Shown here one piece after another: positions 51,201 through 63,452 of a stretch of 64,000 bases of DNA. The translations under genes were made by a program, and so were the position numbers. Origin of the DNA: Rotaria sordida (Eukaryota > Rotifera > Eurotatoria > Philodinida > Philodinidae). How positions within the stretch are numbered: the stretch's first letter is position 1; each line of letters opens with the position of its first letter. The stretch covers positions 50,194-114,193 of the forward strand of contig CAJNOL010000303.1 of assembly GCA_905250125.1 (NCBI GenBank), given 5' to 3'. Under the pieces are notes generated by a model. It was not told where the DNA came from. It saw only the letters and a program-made list of their open reading frames with translations, and searched no databases.

Positions 51201-54200
51201 GTTGTCAGTCCAGAAATTCTTCAAGTACAACGTGGTCAAACTTATGAATTAACTTGTACTGTTTATGGTGCTGATGCAAGTACAACTATTTATTGGATTC
51301 AAGAAGAACCAGAACGAGTAAAATAAATTCATTTTATTGTTTTAAAATGACTTAAACAATCATTGTTTTTTAGCGTTATGCTCTTACTGATCCAGCTGAT
51401 GCAAGTGATAAACAAGTAACAATGTCACAAGTATCATTAAAAGCACGTATTACAATTGATGATCCAAGTAAAATTGGTAAATATACATGTATGGCACAAG
51501 ATACAGCTGGTAATAGTGGTGCAGCTATTCTTACTATGGAAGAAGGTCGTTATTATCCACCACCTGTATATCCACCACCTGTATATCCACCAATTGTACC
51601 TGCACGTAAGTTTAAAAAAAAACAAAAAGTTTATTTTTTTATTATTTAAATTCTTGATGTTTTCTAGCCGGTGGTCAAGGATATTTACGTATTGTTGCAC
51701 CTGATATGGCTGAAGGTGATTATGTAGAAATTCAATGTGAAGGTGCTGCACCAGAAGATGAAGGACGTATTCAATGGTTTTTTAATAATCGAGTAAGAAT
51801 GTAGCTACTGTTACTAATCACAGAACGATTGCTTTATTCTATCTATTTTGAGACACATTTCTTCACCATCCTTTTACTTAGTCCTTCAAAAATGCAATAA
51901 GGAAGTAGTTCATATAAGATCTGTTATTGTATATTTTTGACGATCTCTGCTTAGCGTCTGTCAAGGTTTGTGAAGGATACAGTGTGCATTTTTTTGCAGG
52001 GCAGGCAGACATTTGTCTTTCTTGCTTAGAAAATGATTTGATATGACGCAGAAAAGTGTTTTTTTAAGAAAAAAAGTGTTCCAATGACAAATGAGGGGAA
52101 GATCCTTGGTCTCATTTTTTTTTCAAAACTGTTTTATATTATATATCATTTGATGCAGTTTAATGCGCTGATTCCGCATATACTATTTTTGTCGATTATT
52201 TCAAAGTCAGAAAAAATGAAAAATATCTGAAAAACCTTGGTTTTTTGGAAACTCGTTGTGCAATCCATGAATGTTTGTGCTAATAGAGATTAGAGATAGT
52301 AGATACAGGAACATTCTGACGAAATTTGGAAAAGTTTAGAGATTGGATGTGGATGAATTGCTCATTTTACAGGACTAACCCTTCGGACGACATTGTAGAA
52401 AAAAGATTTTTTTTTCTCATTTATTTTTGTTTTCATAGCTTCTTAGCGATGAACAACCACTTTATCCACGTGGTAAAACTCTTCATATTCGTCCTATTTC
52501 AAGACCTTATTTGGGAACTTATCGTTGTTCAATTCCGGGTAGTAGTTATGCAGATGCAAATAGTGTTCTTACATTTGGAGGTAATTTTATTTAATAAAAA
52601 CAAAAAAAAATGAATGAAAATTTTATATGATTTTCAATCTTTTTTTGAAGGTCCAGTTCCAACAACAACTCTTCCAAGCTATCGTATAAATATTATTTCT
52701 CTTTGTATTAAAATAATAAATTTTTTTTTTTCTTTAGCTTCTACATTTACTGTAACAATTGATATTGTTCAAGGTCAAACAGCTCCAGGACAAGCACAAG
52801 AAAATTCACAAGTCATTCTTCGATGTCATCCAAGTGAACAAGCTAACAATTATCGATGGACATTTACATCTGTAAATAATATTTTTGTTGTTTTTTTTTT
52901 ACGTTTAATTTTCAAATCGTCATATGTTCATTGTTTTTTAGAGTCAAGGAGCAGTCAATCGTGGTCATACAGATCAATTAGTTCTTCCTCGAGTTACGGT
53001 TTACGATTCAGGTGTATACACATGTGAAGCAACTAATACTCGTGGTCAATCAGCACATGGTACACTCAATCTTTATGTGTCCGGTACATTCTTTCAAAAC
53101 AAGGAGGTTTTTTTCTGTCTTATATAATTTTTTTTCAATCTAGCTGTTCCTCAACAGCCAGTTTCTGGTCGATGTAGTGTTGATGAAGCTAATTGTCGTA
53201 ATGGTCGATGTATTCCTCGTGCATTTCTTTACGATGGTAAAAATGATTGTGGTGATAATAGTGATGAAGCTGGTGGACGTAAGTTTAATTTTTTTGTTTT
53301 TATTTAAATTTTCTTTTTTATTATTTCGATTCATTTCTATCTTTTAGCATCAGGTGGAGGTAATAAGTCATATGAATCTTAGTGATAAAAAAATGAATCA
53401 TTGAAATCAATTTAGGTGATGCATGTCAAGCAAATGAAATTCGTTGTACGAATGCCGATCGTGGACGAAAATGTGTACAGAAATTTTGGATGTGTGATGG
53501 TGATCGGTAATACAAATGAATAGAATTTTGCTATTAAAGGACGAATGATGATTTATTGAGAAATCGACCCAATTGAATCTTAATGATTTTTTCGTATAGA
53601 ACTAAAGAAGATGATGATAATAAAAACTATACCTTTTACTTTTTAAGCGATTTTAGTAGATGTTAATAGGCTTAGGATCCGATAACATTTTCAATTTTCT
53701 AAGTATTACATAGAGAAATCCTGGTTACTAAATTTTACACATGTTCTTTGACGTATGTACTTGTTACTTGATGCAAACTAAATGAATTATATACCAATAG
53801 ATAAGCTATGAAAAATACTTCAAAAATCTATATAACAATCATTTATCAGAAATGTAGGAAAAAAAATTCTGGTTGAAATACTACTAAAATATGATGCTAG
53901 TGTCTAATATAAACGATCCCATATACTGAATTAAATTTTGCACACTATAAATTATATACTAAGCGATAAAGTTTTTCATGGGCTATAAATCTATGTATAA
54001 TTTGTCAAGACAAAAAAGTTGCGAACATATTTGGAGTTAAAGAAGTTTTGTTTGGATAGGCAAAAACGTCATTTTTTGGCCAGTATTTACCTAATTTTGG
54101 TCATTATAATCATCGTTTTCATCGAAACAGATAGCATATTTAGAATCAGCATACAAAATAGTGTTGATTTATGTATGTTTCAAACTCTTCTTATAACTTT

Positions 54201-57200
54201 TATTTTTCAACTTATTTTTTGAGGGCAGCCCTGAGGGAGCCACAGCTCCAATTTCGATCGAAAATAAAAGTCATGAGAAACGTTTGAAACATATATAGGT
54301 CGACGCTATTTTGTGTACTGATTCTGAATATTCTATCTGTTTTGATTAAAATGATGATTATAATGACTAAAACCGGTGAATACTGGTCAAAAAATGCCGT
54401 TTTTGCCTACCCAAACAAAACTTCCTTGACTCCAAATATGTTGGCACCTTTTTTGTCTTGACAAATTACACATAGATTTATAGCCCATGAAAAACTATAT
54501 CGATTAGTATATAATCCATAATGAGAAAAATTTAATTCAGCACATAGGATCGTTTATATTAGACACTAGCATCATATTTTAGCAGTATTCAAAAAGTATT
54601 TCAACAAGAAATTTTTTTTCCTACATTTCTGATAAATGATTGTTATATAGGTTTTTGAAGTATTTTTCATAGCTTATCTATTGGTATATAATTCATTTAG
54701 TTTGCATCAAGTAACAAGTACATACGTCAAGAAACATGTGTAAAATTTAGTAACCAGGATTTCTCTATGTAATACTTAGAAAATTGAAAATGTTATCGAA
54801 TTCTAAGCCTGTTAACATCTACTAAAATCACTTAGAAAGTATAAAATATAGTTTTTATCATCATCATCTTCTTTAGTTCTATACGAAAAAATCATTAAGA
54901 TTCAATTGGGCTGATTTCTCAAGAAACCGTCACTCATCCTTTATATTTATGTTTTTTTTTTGTTTAGTGATTGTGATGATGGAAGTGATGAAGATCAACG
55001 TTATTGTGGTATGTAAAAAAGAAAAAAACAAAAAATTCTCATTAAAAAAAAATTTTGTTATTTAAAAGAATTACTTCCTCGTCAACGTTACTGCAAACCA
55101 AGTGAATTTCATTGTGGTGGTTCAAATGCTACAACACCAAATCCAATATGCATTCCACGATCATTTCAGTGTGATGGTTATAATGATTGTCCTGATCGTT
55201 CGGATGAAGTTGGCTGTGGTAAATTTATGTAAACATTGAAATTTATTATAATGTCGTTTTTGTTTGTTTTAAAGTTAAACCAATTGTTGTTTCGGCACCA
55301 CAACGTCAAATTCAAATTAATGCTGGTCAAACATTAACTATACAATGCATAGCTCGTGGTTCACCAGCACCATATATTAATTGGCGTCTTAATTGGGGAC
55401 ATGTTTGTGGTGATGGTTCAGATAATGGACGATGTACACTGTCACAAACTGTTGATCCACATGATCCAAATCTTGTAACTGGTACACTTACTGTTCGTAA
55501 TGTTAATACAGCTGATGGTGGTGCTTATTCATGTGAAGCACTTAACAATCAAGGATTTATTTTTGCTGTTCCAGATGCCATTGTTGATGTTATTATTGGT
55601 TTGTATTTTGATTTAAAAACATATTCCATTTTGTTCCTTTTTTGTGCTTGAATAGTTACCGATCGCCGACCACCACCACCACCACCGCCACCACAATGTA
55701 ATTGTAATGGTCATTCATCATATTGTACACCTGATGGACAATGTCTTGTATGTATTCGAAAAAAGAAACAAAAAGAAAAAGAAAAAAGAACTAATCATTT
55801 TTATTGTTTCTCTAGAATTGTCAACATAATACTGCTGGTTATAATTGTGAATTCTGTGCACCAGGTTATCAAGGTGATGCTCGTCGAGGTACACCATATG
55901 ATTGTCAACCAGTTACAATTGCACCACCAACATCACGTAAATAATTATTATTCAATATGAATATATTTTAGTTAAATTTTTATTTGAAATAGGTTGTCTT
56001 CCATCTGGTACACATATGGAACGTGGCGGACGTTGTATTTGTAAATACAATGTTGAAGGTGATCGATGTGATCAATGTAAACGTAGTCATTTCTATTTAA
56101 ATCCAACAACACCAAATGGTTGTTTACCATGTTTTTGTTCGGGTGTATCAACGGATTGTACTTCAACGGATTGGAGACGACAACCTGTAAGTTTTCTTTC
56201 TTTCTTTTTTTCTTTTTTTGTATTTTTTTCCTATTAGATTCAACTTTCATTAAAAAATTGGAATGCCGTACCAAAAACTTTTGCTACTGATCCATATGAA
56301 GCACGTGATCGAATTCAACAACGTCAGGGTGGACAGGAAATAGCACTTGATCAAAGTTCATTAGGACGACCAGCGAATGATGTTCTCTATTGGCGAGCAC
56401 CAAAAGAAGTACTTGGAAATTTTGTTACATTATATGATGGTAATATTGATGTTCATTTTACAAATGATGGTAATGATAATGAACCACCAAGTAATGATGA
56501 ATTTATATGGTTACGTGGTAATAATATTGATCTTGTTCATAAACTTCCACAAACTCAACGATTTAGAGCAAATTCAAATGCTACTTATTCGGTACCATGT
56601 AATGAAGTATGAATATACAAAAAAAAAAAAGATTATAAAATTTATTAAAATGTTTTTTTTTGTTTCTAGAGAACATTTACACGTAAAGATGGTACATATA
56701 TTGACCGAGAAAATATTCTTATGGCTCTAGCAGATTTAGATACTTTACTTGTTAAAATAAATCCAATTGGTGGTCGACGTAATGCTGTGTAAGATAATTA
56801 ATATTGTTTTATTTGAATTTGAATTTTTTTTAAATTTTAGTCTTCATGGTGTTACTTTAAATGTTGCTGCTCGTGATGGTTATGCAGATGCAGCGCCAAC
56901 AGTTGAATCATGTCGTTGTCCAGCTAATTATACAGGTTCATCGTGTGAAAAATGTGCTGAAGGTTATGGTCGTCCACATCCATTAATTGGTATTTATTTG
57001 GGTCAATGTTTGTCATGTCGATCATTATGTAATGATCGATCAGATCGATGTGATCGAGATACTGGCAGATGTCTTGTATGTATTAATTTGTATTTTTTTT
57101 TGTATTTGATTGTATCTTTGTTCAAATAGGATTGTCAAGCTAATAGCGAAGGTGATCGATGTGAACGATGTCGTCCTGGTTATATACTCGATCCACGATT

Positions 57201-60200
57201 GAATCAATGTACAAGAGATGAACAACAATATCCATCTTGTACGAATATGAAAATAATAATTTATTTTCATAGTCTAGATTTTTTTTACTTATTTTTTAGA
57301 TCCAGTACCACCACCATATGTACCTAGTCCAAGAGGTGCTTATTATGTCGATCAACGACCTTATGATACACGTGGTGCAGCTCCATTAAATATTATCTTA
57401 GATGGTAATCAACCAGAACAACGTGTTCCACTTCAAGTTCTTGTATGTTTACTTATATTTTTATTTTTGTTTCATATAAAAATTTGTTTTTGTTTTTAAA
57501 TTTTATTAGAATGCTCAACCACAATCAATTGTATGGGGTCGTACTGATGGTAGTCCATTACCACCAAATGTTGTACAAGAAGGCAATGATCTTGTTTTTC
57601 GTAATCCATCAGCTGAACAAGCTGGAAATTATATTTGCACAATAACTCATCCTGATGGTTCTGTTGAACGTATTGCTATTTATTTAGAATATCGTCCAGG
57701 TTAATTTATTTTTCCTGAAAATAATTTTATTGAAATAATTAATTATTTTTTTTTAGGTCAACGACAACCTGTTAGTCCTCCATTTCCTTATCCAGTATTT
57801 AATCAACCAAGTCCATTGACATTACTTGAAGGTGATAACCAATTCGTACAACCTCAAGGTGCATTTTATGGAGTTTATTGGCGTCGTGATGGTGGTCAAC
57901 CACTTCCGTTAGGTATAACTCAAAATGGTAATGGTTTACAAATTAGTAATGCAAGACCAGAGCATTCGGGTACTTATTATTGTGAAATACATGGAAGTGA
58001 TGGTTCACATATATCTATTCCATATGAACTTCGTGTTCAACATGTTGAACGACCACGTCCTATTGATCGACCACAACCAGGTACTGGTAAGTTAACTAAA
58101 AAAAATAGATTATAATTAATCTAGAAGAATATTATTATTTTTTTTTGTTAAAGGTGGTTCACCAAAGATAACAATTGAACCAAGAACAATTAATTTAAAA
58201 GAAGGTCAACGTATGATTGTTCAATATACAGTTAGCGTAAGTTTGAATAAAATTTAATTAGAAAAAAAAAAGAATTCTTTTTTCTTTATTTAGTCACAAG
58301 ATCCAATTGATGTTACTTGGAATAAATTGACAGATCAAGGTTATCAACCAATTCCATCATTATTTGCTGTTGAACCAAATCGTCTTGTACTTAATCGTGC
58401 AACATCTGAGGCAGCTGGTACATATCAAGTTGTTGTACGTAATCCACATGGTGAAGATAGACAAGAATTACGTATTAATGTTGAACCACGACGTGGTCGA
58501 GGACGTGAACAACAAGCTGGTGCACCACGAATTCAATTTTCACAAGATCAATATGATATAAGTCCTAATCAAGTAGTTGATATTGTACCAACTATTACTG
58601 TAACAAAAACAAAAAAAAAACAGTTTTTTTTTATTTATTCTAAAATTTCATTAATTATATTAGGGAGCAAGTGGAGCAAGAGCAACTTGGTCAAAAGATG
58701 GTTCAGGATATTTACCTGACGGTGTTATTGCACATAGTGACGGAGCATTACGTGTTGAAGGACGATCAAGCAATGTTGATGGACGATATACACTTAATGT
58801 TGCGAATGCTTATGGTCATGTATCAGCACCAGTTGTTATTCGATGGAGAGACACAGGTAAATATAATTGAATAATATTTAATAATTCTTAACATTACTGT
58901 TTTTTGTCATTTAGCTGGTTCACATGGTGCTCATGATGCACATGGTGCTCATGGTGCACATGGTGCACATGGTGCTGATGGTGCTGATGCTGCACATGGT
59001 ACACATGGTGCTGATGGTGCTCGTGGTGCACATGGTGCTCATGGTGCTGATGGTGCTCATGGTGCTGATGGTGCTCATGGTAAGTAAATATTTAGCTTTG
59101 CTTATTATAATGCTTTGCTTTTTTTTCAACACCTAAAACCTTTTCCTTTTTGCTTATATTCATCATTGAATTAATAGTTGATCAAAATCGAAAAATTCAT
59201 TGGAATGTTCAAAGATTAGATTTAAATGAAGGTCGTCGTCTTGAAGCTGTTTGTCGAAGTGATGTTGATCCATTAACACTTCGTTTGGATGTTACACGTA
59301 ATAATGGTCGACAACGTGAATCAGTACCACTTGGTCTTTCATTTTCAAATGGTTATTTATCATTGGGTGCTGTGACAATACAAGACAATGGACTTGAATT
59401 TACTTGTTCATCAGGAAATGTTTCTGATACCTTAACGCTTAGTGTTAGCCCATCAAGTACGCTTAGCTTATTCTATGATTTTTTTTCTGTTTACATCTGC
59501 TTTTCTATTTTATTATGATGTTTTTTTTTTGTATTAATTTCAATTTTGATAATTTCTAGGTCATAAACAAGATGGTGCACGTAGTTTTATTGATGTACGT
59601 CTTGGACCACGTGATGAAGAAAATCATCAAATTGGACGTGACATTCAATTACAATGTGCAGTTCAAGGAAGTGTTGAACGTCCATATGAATATACATTTA
59701 CTAAAGATGGTCAACCATTAGAAAATAGTAAAATTAGATTCGTTTATTTTGATTCAAAAACAAAATGTTTTCTTTTTCTGCTTAAATAGATGTTGAAATA
59801 CATCCAAATGGTCTATTAATTATTCGTAATGCTCAAGCTAATGATGCAGGACGTTATCGGTAAGGAAAATAGGTTTTTTTTAAAGAAATTTTCATTTGTG
59901 TTTATTTCAATAGATGTGAAGTTAACTTTCCACGTTCACCAGAAGCTGGAACACAAGAAAGTAATTATGATCTTCGAATTGAAGGTAAACAAATTAATTT
60001 CTTTTTGTTCGATTAATAATATTCAAATTTCTATTTAAGGTGGTGGCGGTAGTGGTCATGATCAAAGTTTTCAACATGGTGGTGAATATCAACCACAAAG
60101 TGATTATGTTGAAGTAACTATTGAACCAAGTGAAGTAACACTTGGACGTGGCGAAAAAGCCAATTTAACATGCCGTGTTAAAGGTGCTCAACAATATACT

Positions 60201-60487
60201 ATAACATGGACTAAATATGCACATGATACAGGTTTACCAAATTATGCTCGTGTATGTATTTGTAAAAAGAAAAAAAAAACTTCATTTTTAATTCTTTTTT
60301 ATGTTTTAAATAGCAACAAGGAAATAGTGTTATATTAACTCCAACTGATGAATCACCTGCTGAACAAATGTATTTACAATGTTCAGTAGCTGTACCTGGT
60401 CAACCTCAACCATATCTTGGTTATGCACCAGTTACTCTTCGTGCAAATGATGAATTACGTAAGAAGAAAAAGAAGAGACGCTTATAG
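48288..60487 (+). CDS. HSPG2: Perlecan-like basement membrane proteoglycan core protein (HSPG2/UNC-52/trol type)
   Basis: Forty-one exons sum to 6,687 nt (2,228 aa) in one frame. Exon ends: 48288-48356, 48411-48465, 48573-48683, 48755-48919, 49052-49075, 49211-50065, 50222-50239, 50845-50874, 51142-51317, 51374-51605, 51668-51792, 52439-52580, 52651-52683, 52738-52871, 52942-53083, 53144-53278, 53348-53359, 53416-53506, 54968-55008, 55069-55218, 55275-55598, 55656-55747, 55816-55936, 55993-56186, 56238-56606, 56670-56788, 56841-57075, 57130-57238, 57300-57442, 57510-57699, 57757-58086, 58154-58236, 58294-58599, 58664-58856, 58915-59079, 59178-59456, 59560-59727, 59790-59859, 59914-59984, 60040-60251, 60314-60487. 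Order: signal peptide (1-23), LDLa (~42-78), Thr/Ala mucin-like block (~142-426), three Ig (~443-770), three LDLa (~771-913), Ig with NWRLNWGH (~914-1021), laminin EGF, laminin IV-A ([20 protein letters not shown]), laminin EGF, then six or more Ig, interrupted by a Gly-Ala-His block. No laminin G domain is seen. The last stop may be readthrough of a GTAAGA donor at 60460; the gene may continue. Confidence 0.9.
48964..48989. repeat. (TTTTA)n microsatellite in perlecan intron 4
   Basis: About five TTTTA units in a row inside a 132-bp intron. Confidence 0.75.
49550..49559. other. Assembly gap (10 N) inside the Thr/Ala repeat of perlecan
   Basis: Ten Ns lie inside an 18-bp tandem repeat (gctgatgctacaacaggt), encoding TTGADA units. 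The frame is open on both sides and ten Ns happens to be compatible with frame, but the true repeat number is unknown and may be larger. Confidence 0.95.
51019..51091. repeat. Short hairpin element in perlecan intron 8
   Basis: ggatgtgtactaagttctga ... and its inverse tcagaatttagtacacaccc form arms of about 33 bp with almost no loop (aataaattatt centre). It looks like a minimal MITE. It lies entirely within an intron. Confidence 0.75.
51793..52438 (+). repeat. Enlarged perlecan intron 11 with dispersed repeat
   Basis: The 646-bp intron contains 'attgctttattctatctatt', 'gacacatttcttcaccatcc' and 'aataaggaagtagttcatat'. These are shared with the F-box pseudogene insertion (38540-38620) and partly with the PP1 intron. 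Neighbouring introns are 50-70 bp, so the excess length is probably the inserted repeat. Confidence 0.55.
53537..54942. mobile_element. 1.4-kb near-perfect palindromic element inside perlecan intron 18
   Basis: Left end TA|AAGGACGAATGATG and right end (inverse of aaggatgagtgacg) TCCTT|TA, so a TA duplication flanks it. Arms of about 680 bp are near-identical in inverted orientation across their whole length (e.g. cccaattgaatcttaatgat, gtttgcatcaagtaacaagt, ttttgtcttgacaaatt and their inverses). The centre near 54225-54250 is 'gagggcagccctgagggagc'. No transposase frame is present; short frames inside are chance. The host intron splits an LDLa module between Arg and Asp-Cys-Asp, and splicing it out restores the domain. 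Confidence 0.85.
58915..59079 (+). repeat. Gly-Ala-His/Asp tripeptide array (perlecan exon 35)
   Basis: An exon of 165 nt made of 9-bp units (catggtgct/gatggtgct) encoding about 17 Gly-Ala-X steps, where X is His or Asp with one Arg. It is in frame, phase 1 on both sides, between two Ig modules. Confidence 0.85.
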
Positions 60488-63452
60488 ATAATAATTATAT
60501 AAATAAACTTGTGTGAAATATGAATACACACTAGTCAATATAATCAACAACATTTTATTCTCATTGACATTATCTATTTTCGTAAAACATCGTTTCTTTT
60601 TCTTCAAGTTTAAATTTATTAAAAATCAGTTTTTTTTTCTTGCTTTGTAGTTTTTCTCTTAATTGATCAAAATGTTTTAGAATAGTTAGGCTAATCTGTG
60701 TGCTAGTGTGAATTGGCTTTTTCTTTACTCGTCGTTTATTCTTGAGCGTCTTGTAACTGTAACACAGTGTCTTTTTCTTCTTCTTCTTCTCTTAATTGCT
60801 AATGCCCAACGGTGTTCTTCTTCTTTTCTCAATGCTGCTGCTGCTACTGTTGTTGTTTGTATCTGTTTTTTTTTGACTAACTATATAAACATGATCTTAT
60901 AAACAAAAATATTGTAAAGTAGTTTTTATTCATATACAAACATTTATTTAATAATTGATTTATTGACATATATTTGAATATTTACATCAGATTATTTGGT
61001 TTCAATATATTATAACAAAAAACAAAAACAAAAAACTAAGATTAATTGAATTTTTGTTTTAAAGGAGGTTTTTTTTCAACAGAAAATTTGTATTCATAAA
61101 ATATTGTTCATGATAACTAAAAGAATTTAGAGTTTATGCAAGACCAACATTTCTAGTTTGTTACACTCGAAAGTTTTAAGACTTTTCCTGACACTCCGAG
61201 TTTCAGACAATTGACCTGGTATCACTCGAAAAAGAAATTATCCAGGAGTAATTCACCATACTGTGTCGAATGATGATATTTGTTTTCAGCTTCGAACTGA
61301 CTTGACTCTGTTATCCCAATATTTCTGAAATTCCACAATCCGTCTTTATGTAACAAATGCGTCAACATTTCGGCAATATTAAAATAACAGAGTCAGATGA
61401 TTTTGAATCTAAAAATAAATATCATCATTTGACATAGTATCGTGAATTACCTCTGCCTAGCCGCTTTTCCAAGTAATCACAGATCAATTGGCTAAAACTT
61501 GGAGTCTCAGGAAAAGTCTTATAACTCTCCAACGACACAAGCTAGCAATGTCGAACTTGCGTAGCTCGAAAGAAAGAAATTTTTTCTAAAAATTCTAAAT
61601 CGAAAGGAAAATAGCTTTAAAAAGTTGTATTCGAAAATCTTCACCAAGAACTCACCTAATTAGTCAATTGCTGACTAAGCAAAGTTCAACATACTTCGAT
61701 GGTCTCGAATCTCTTTTCTCGTGAATGATGAAAACCGCAGGTCTCTATGATGTTCCTATCAAACGAGTTATTCAAAAAACAGTGAAGCATATTATATTTT
61801 GATATGAATAATATATAAAATGAAATTAATGTTTATTGAAAATTTTTCATACACTCGTTTAAATACTATTTCATTGATTGCATTCTCTCTCAAAATTATC
61901 TTCAGAAAAAAAGGCTTGCCAGCGCAGCCTCTTCGGAGCTAAAATGTGGACATCACATGTGCTTTTTTTTAGTTTCATTAGAATAGTAAAAAAATACGTC
62001 AAGTAAAAAATCTTCGGTAGACTAGAAGTTGTTTTTCAAGGGTAATCAACCGCTAGTGAAATGATCTGTCTTATTTAATTTTTCTGTTTCTACTGACGCT
62101 CTGTTTTTTTTGTTCGCCTTGTTTTCTATTGCACATAGCCGTTATATCTGCAACAGATCTCAACACACTACTATATATCTCAATAAGTTCCAAAACACAG
62201 ATATTGATGATTTCCCAAAGTTATAAGTTGATTACGCCATGCTTTTCATGTTGATCATATGATGACGATGGTAAATCAAAGCACCACTACTCATCATGCT
62301 TGACATCTTGTATATATATATATATATATACAAATTTTTATCTGGGGCAAAAAACAAAAACTGCACTATTTAGAACGTTGACAAACGTATTCAGAGGTGT
62401 TCCGAGGTCACTCCTCTCCTGATCAGGACATATCTGCACATATTCCAGTCATTGAAATTTCAAGAAAGACGTTGAAGGCGTTCTAAAACACTTAAGGTTC
62501 TGTTGTTGATACCGTTCGATGCCTTTTTCGTTGTTAAAGAACTCTCGAAAAGGAGTATGATACCAGTGATCTTCTGTTGCTATGAAAACGTATTCAATGA
62601 TGGCCCCCTTTCTTCCACTCTTCTGTTGCTCTGTGGAGGTAATCGCAGAACTTTGCCTTGAAATTTACACTTACTATATTGTTCTTTGAAAAACATAATG
62701 TGACTTTCACAAAATTCATATGATTATAACAGAAATATCGAGTATATTTTATAACTGTGATAATATTTTGACTGTTATTTGAAAATATTTAGTATTGAAA
62801 AAAGACATTTGATTGTATTTTTCTTTGATTGACAAATTGAAACAATTTTTTTCAATTTAGTTGTGTTTATTATTTTATATCAATGAAAACTATCCCATGT
62901 CACACGTTTGTTCACACTACCGTCGGTATACTGCGGTACTTTTAAGAGCCGATGGTAGATCAGCAGTAGATTCCCGGTCCAAGAACAACGATTAGTATAT
63001 CGCGGTAGAATGACGGTCAGGTAATAACCAACCATTTAAGTATCAAACTATTCCCAGTATGTTGCACATTATAACGAACGGTTAATCCATGGTATTTTTT
63101 TCAGTTTGAATTACATGAGTAGTTTTTAGTAACCAATAATATCGAGAAATCATAGAAGAAAAACAGAGTACAGAAGAAAAAATCAAATAACCATTCGTTT
63201 TTCTTTTTGATAAGATTCTGTGAATATGTCTAATAAGAAACAGAGATAGTATTGACATATTTTGCTAGAAGTTTGTAATAAATTCAGAGTTATTTCGACA
63301 ATGTTTTATGTCAACAAACTATTGCTGTTAGTTGAACACTAATAGGCTTCTTTTTCTCTATTCCATTTTTTCATTTCCTATATTCGTCGTCTAAATGTTA
63401 TTTACAAAACAAAAAGAAACCTATAAAAATATCGTCATGTTTCCAATCTCAA
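60488..63452. other. 3' flank or long intron of perlecan; one foldback element
   Basis: No exon with laminin G, EGF or Ig features could be found in 3 kb. A 64-codon frame at 60708-60902 with a signal-like hydrophobic start has no other support. Short near-repeats 'ggtatactgcggta' and 'agtatatcgcggta' occur at about 62932 and 62994. A (TA)n tract lies at about 62310-62330. Confidence 0.45.
61137..61561. mobile_element. About 425-bp foldback element
   Basis: Arms of about 180 bp pair in inverse: ttttaagacttttcctgacac on the left with the inverse of 'tctcaggaaaagtcttataa' on the right, and 'gactctgttat' with 'ataacagagtc'. The ends tGCAAG (left) and CTTGCg (right) are bounded by TA on both sides. 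It is non-autonomous. Confidence 0.7.

Noticed and set aside
54019..54222. 67-codon open frame with hydrophobic stretch
   Set aside because: Inside the 1.4-kb palindrome in a perlecan intron; no conserved features.
53537..54942. Assembly artefact as explanation of the palindrome
   Set aside because: Arms differ by scattered substitutions and the ends abut TA, which fits an aged element better than an inverted misjoin; long reads would settle it.
58920..59136. Met/Val/His-rich and Met/Ser/Thr-rich frames on both strands
   Set aside because: Alternative frames of the 9-bp repeat encoding the Gly-Ala-His block of perlecan exon 35.
60708..60902. 64-codon frame with signal-like start MNWLFLYSSFILERL
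   Set aside because: Leu run derives from a CTT repeat; no upstream or downstream exons could be joined.
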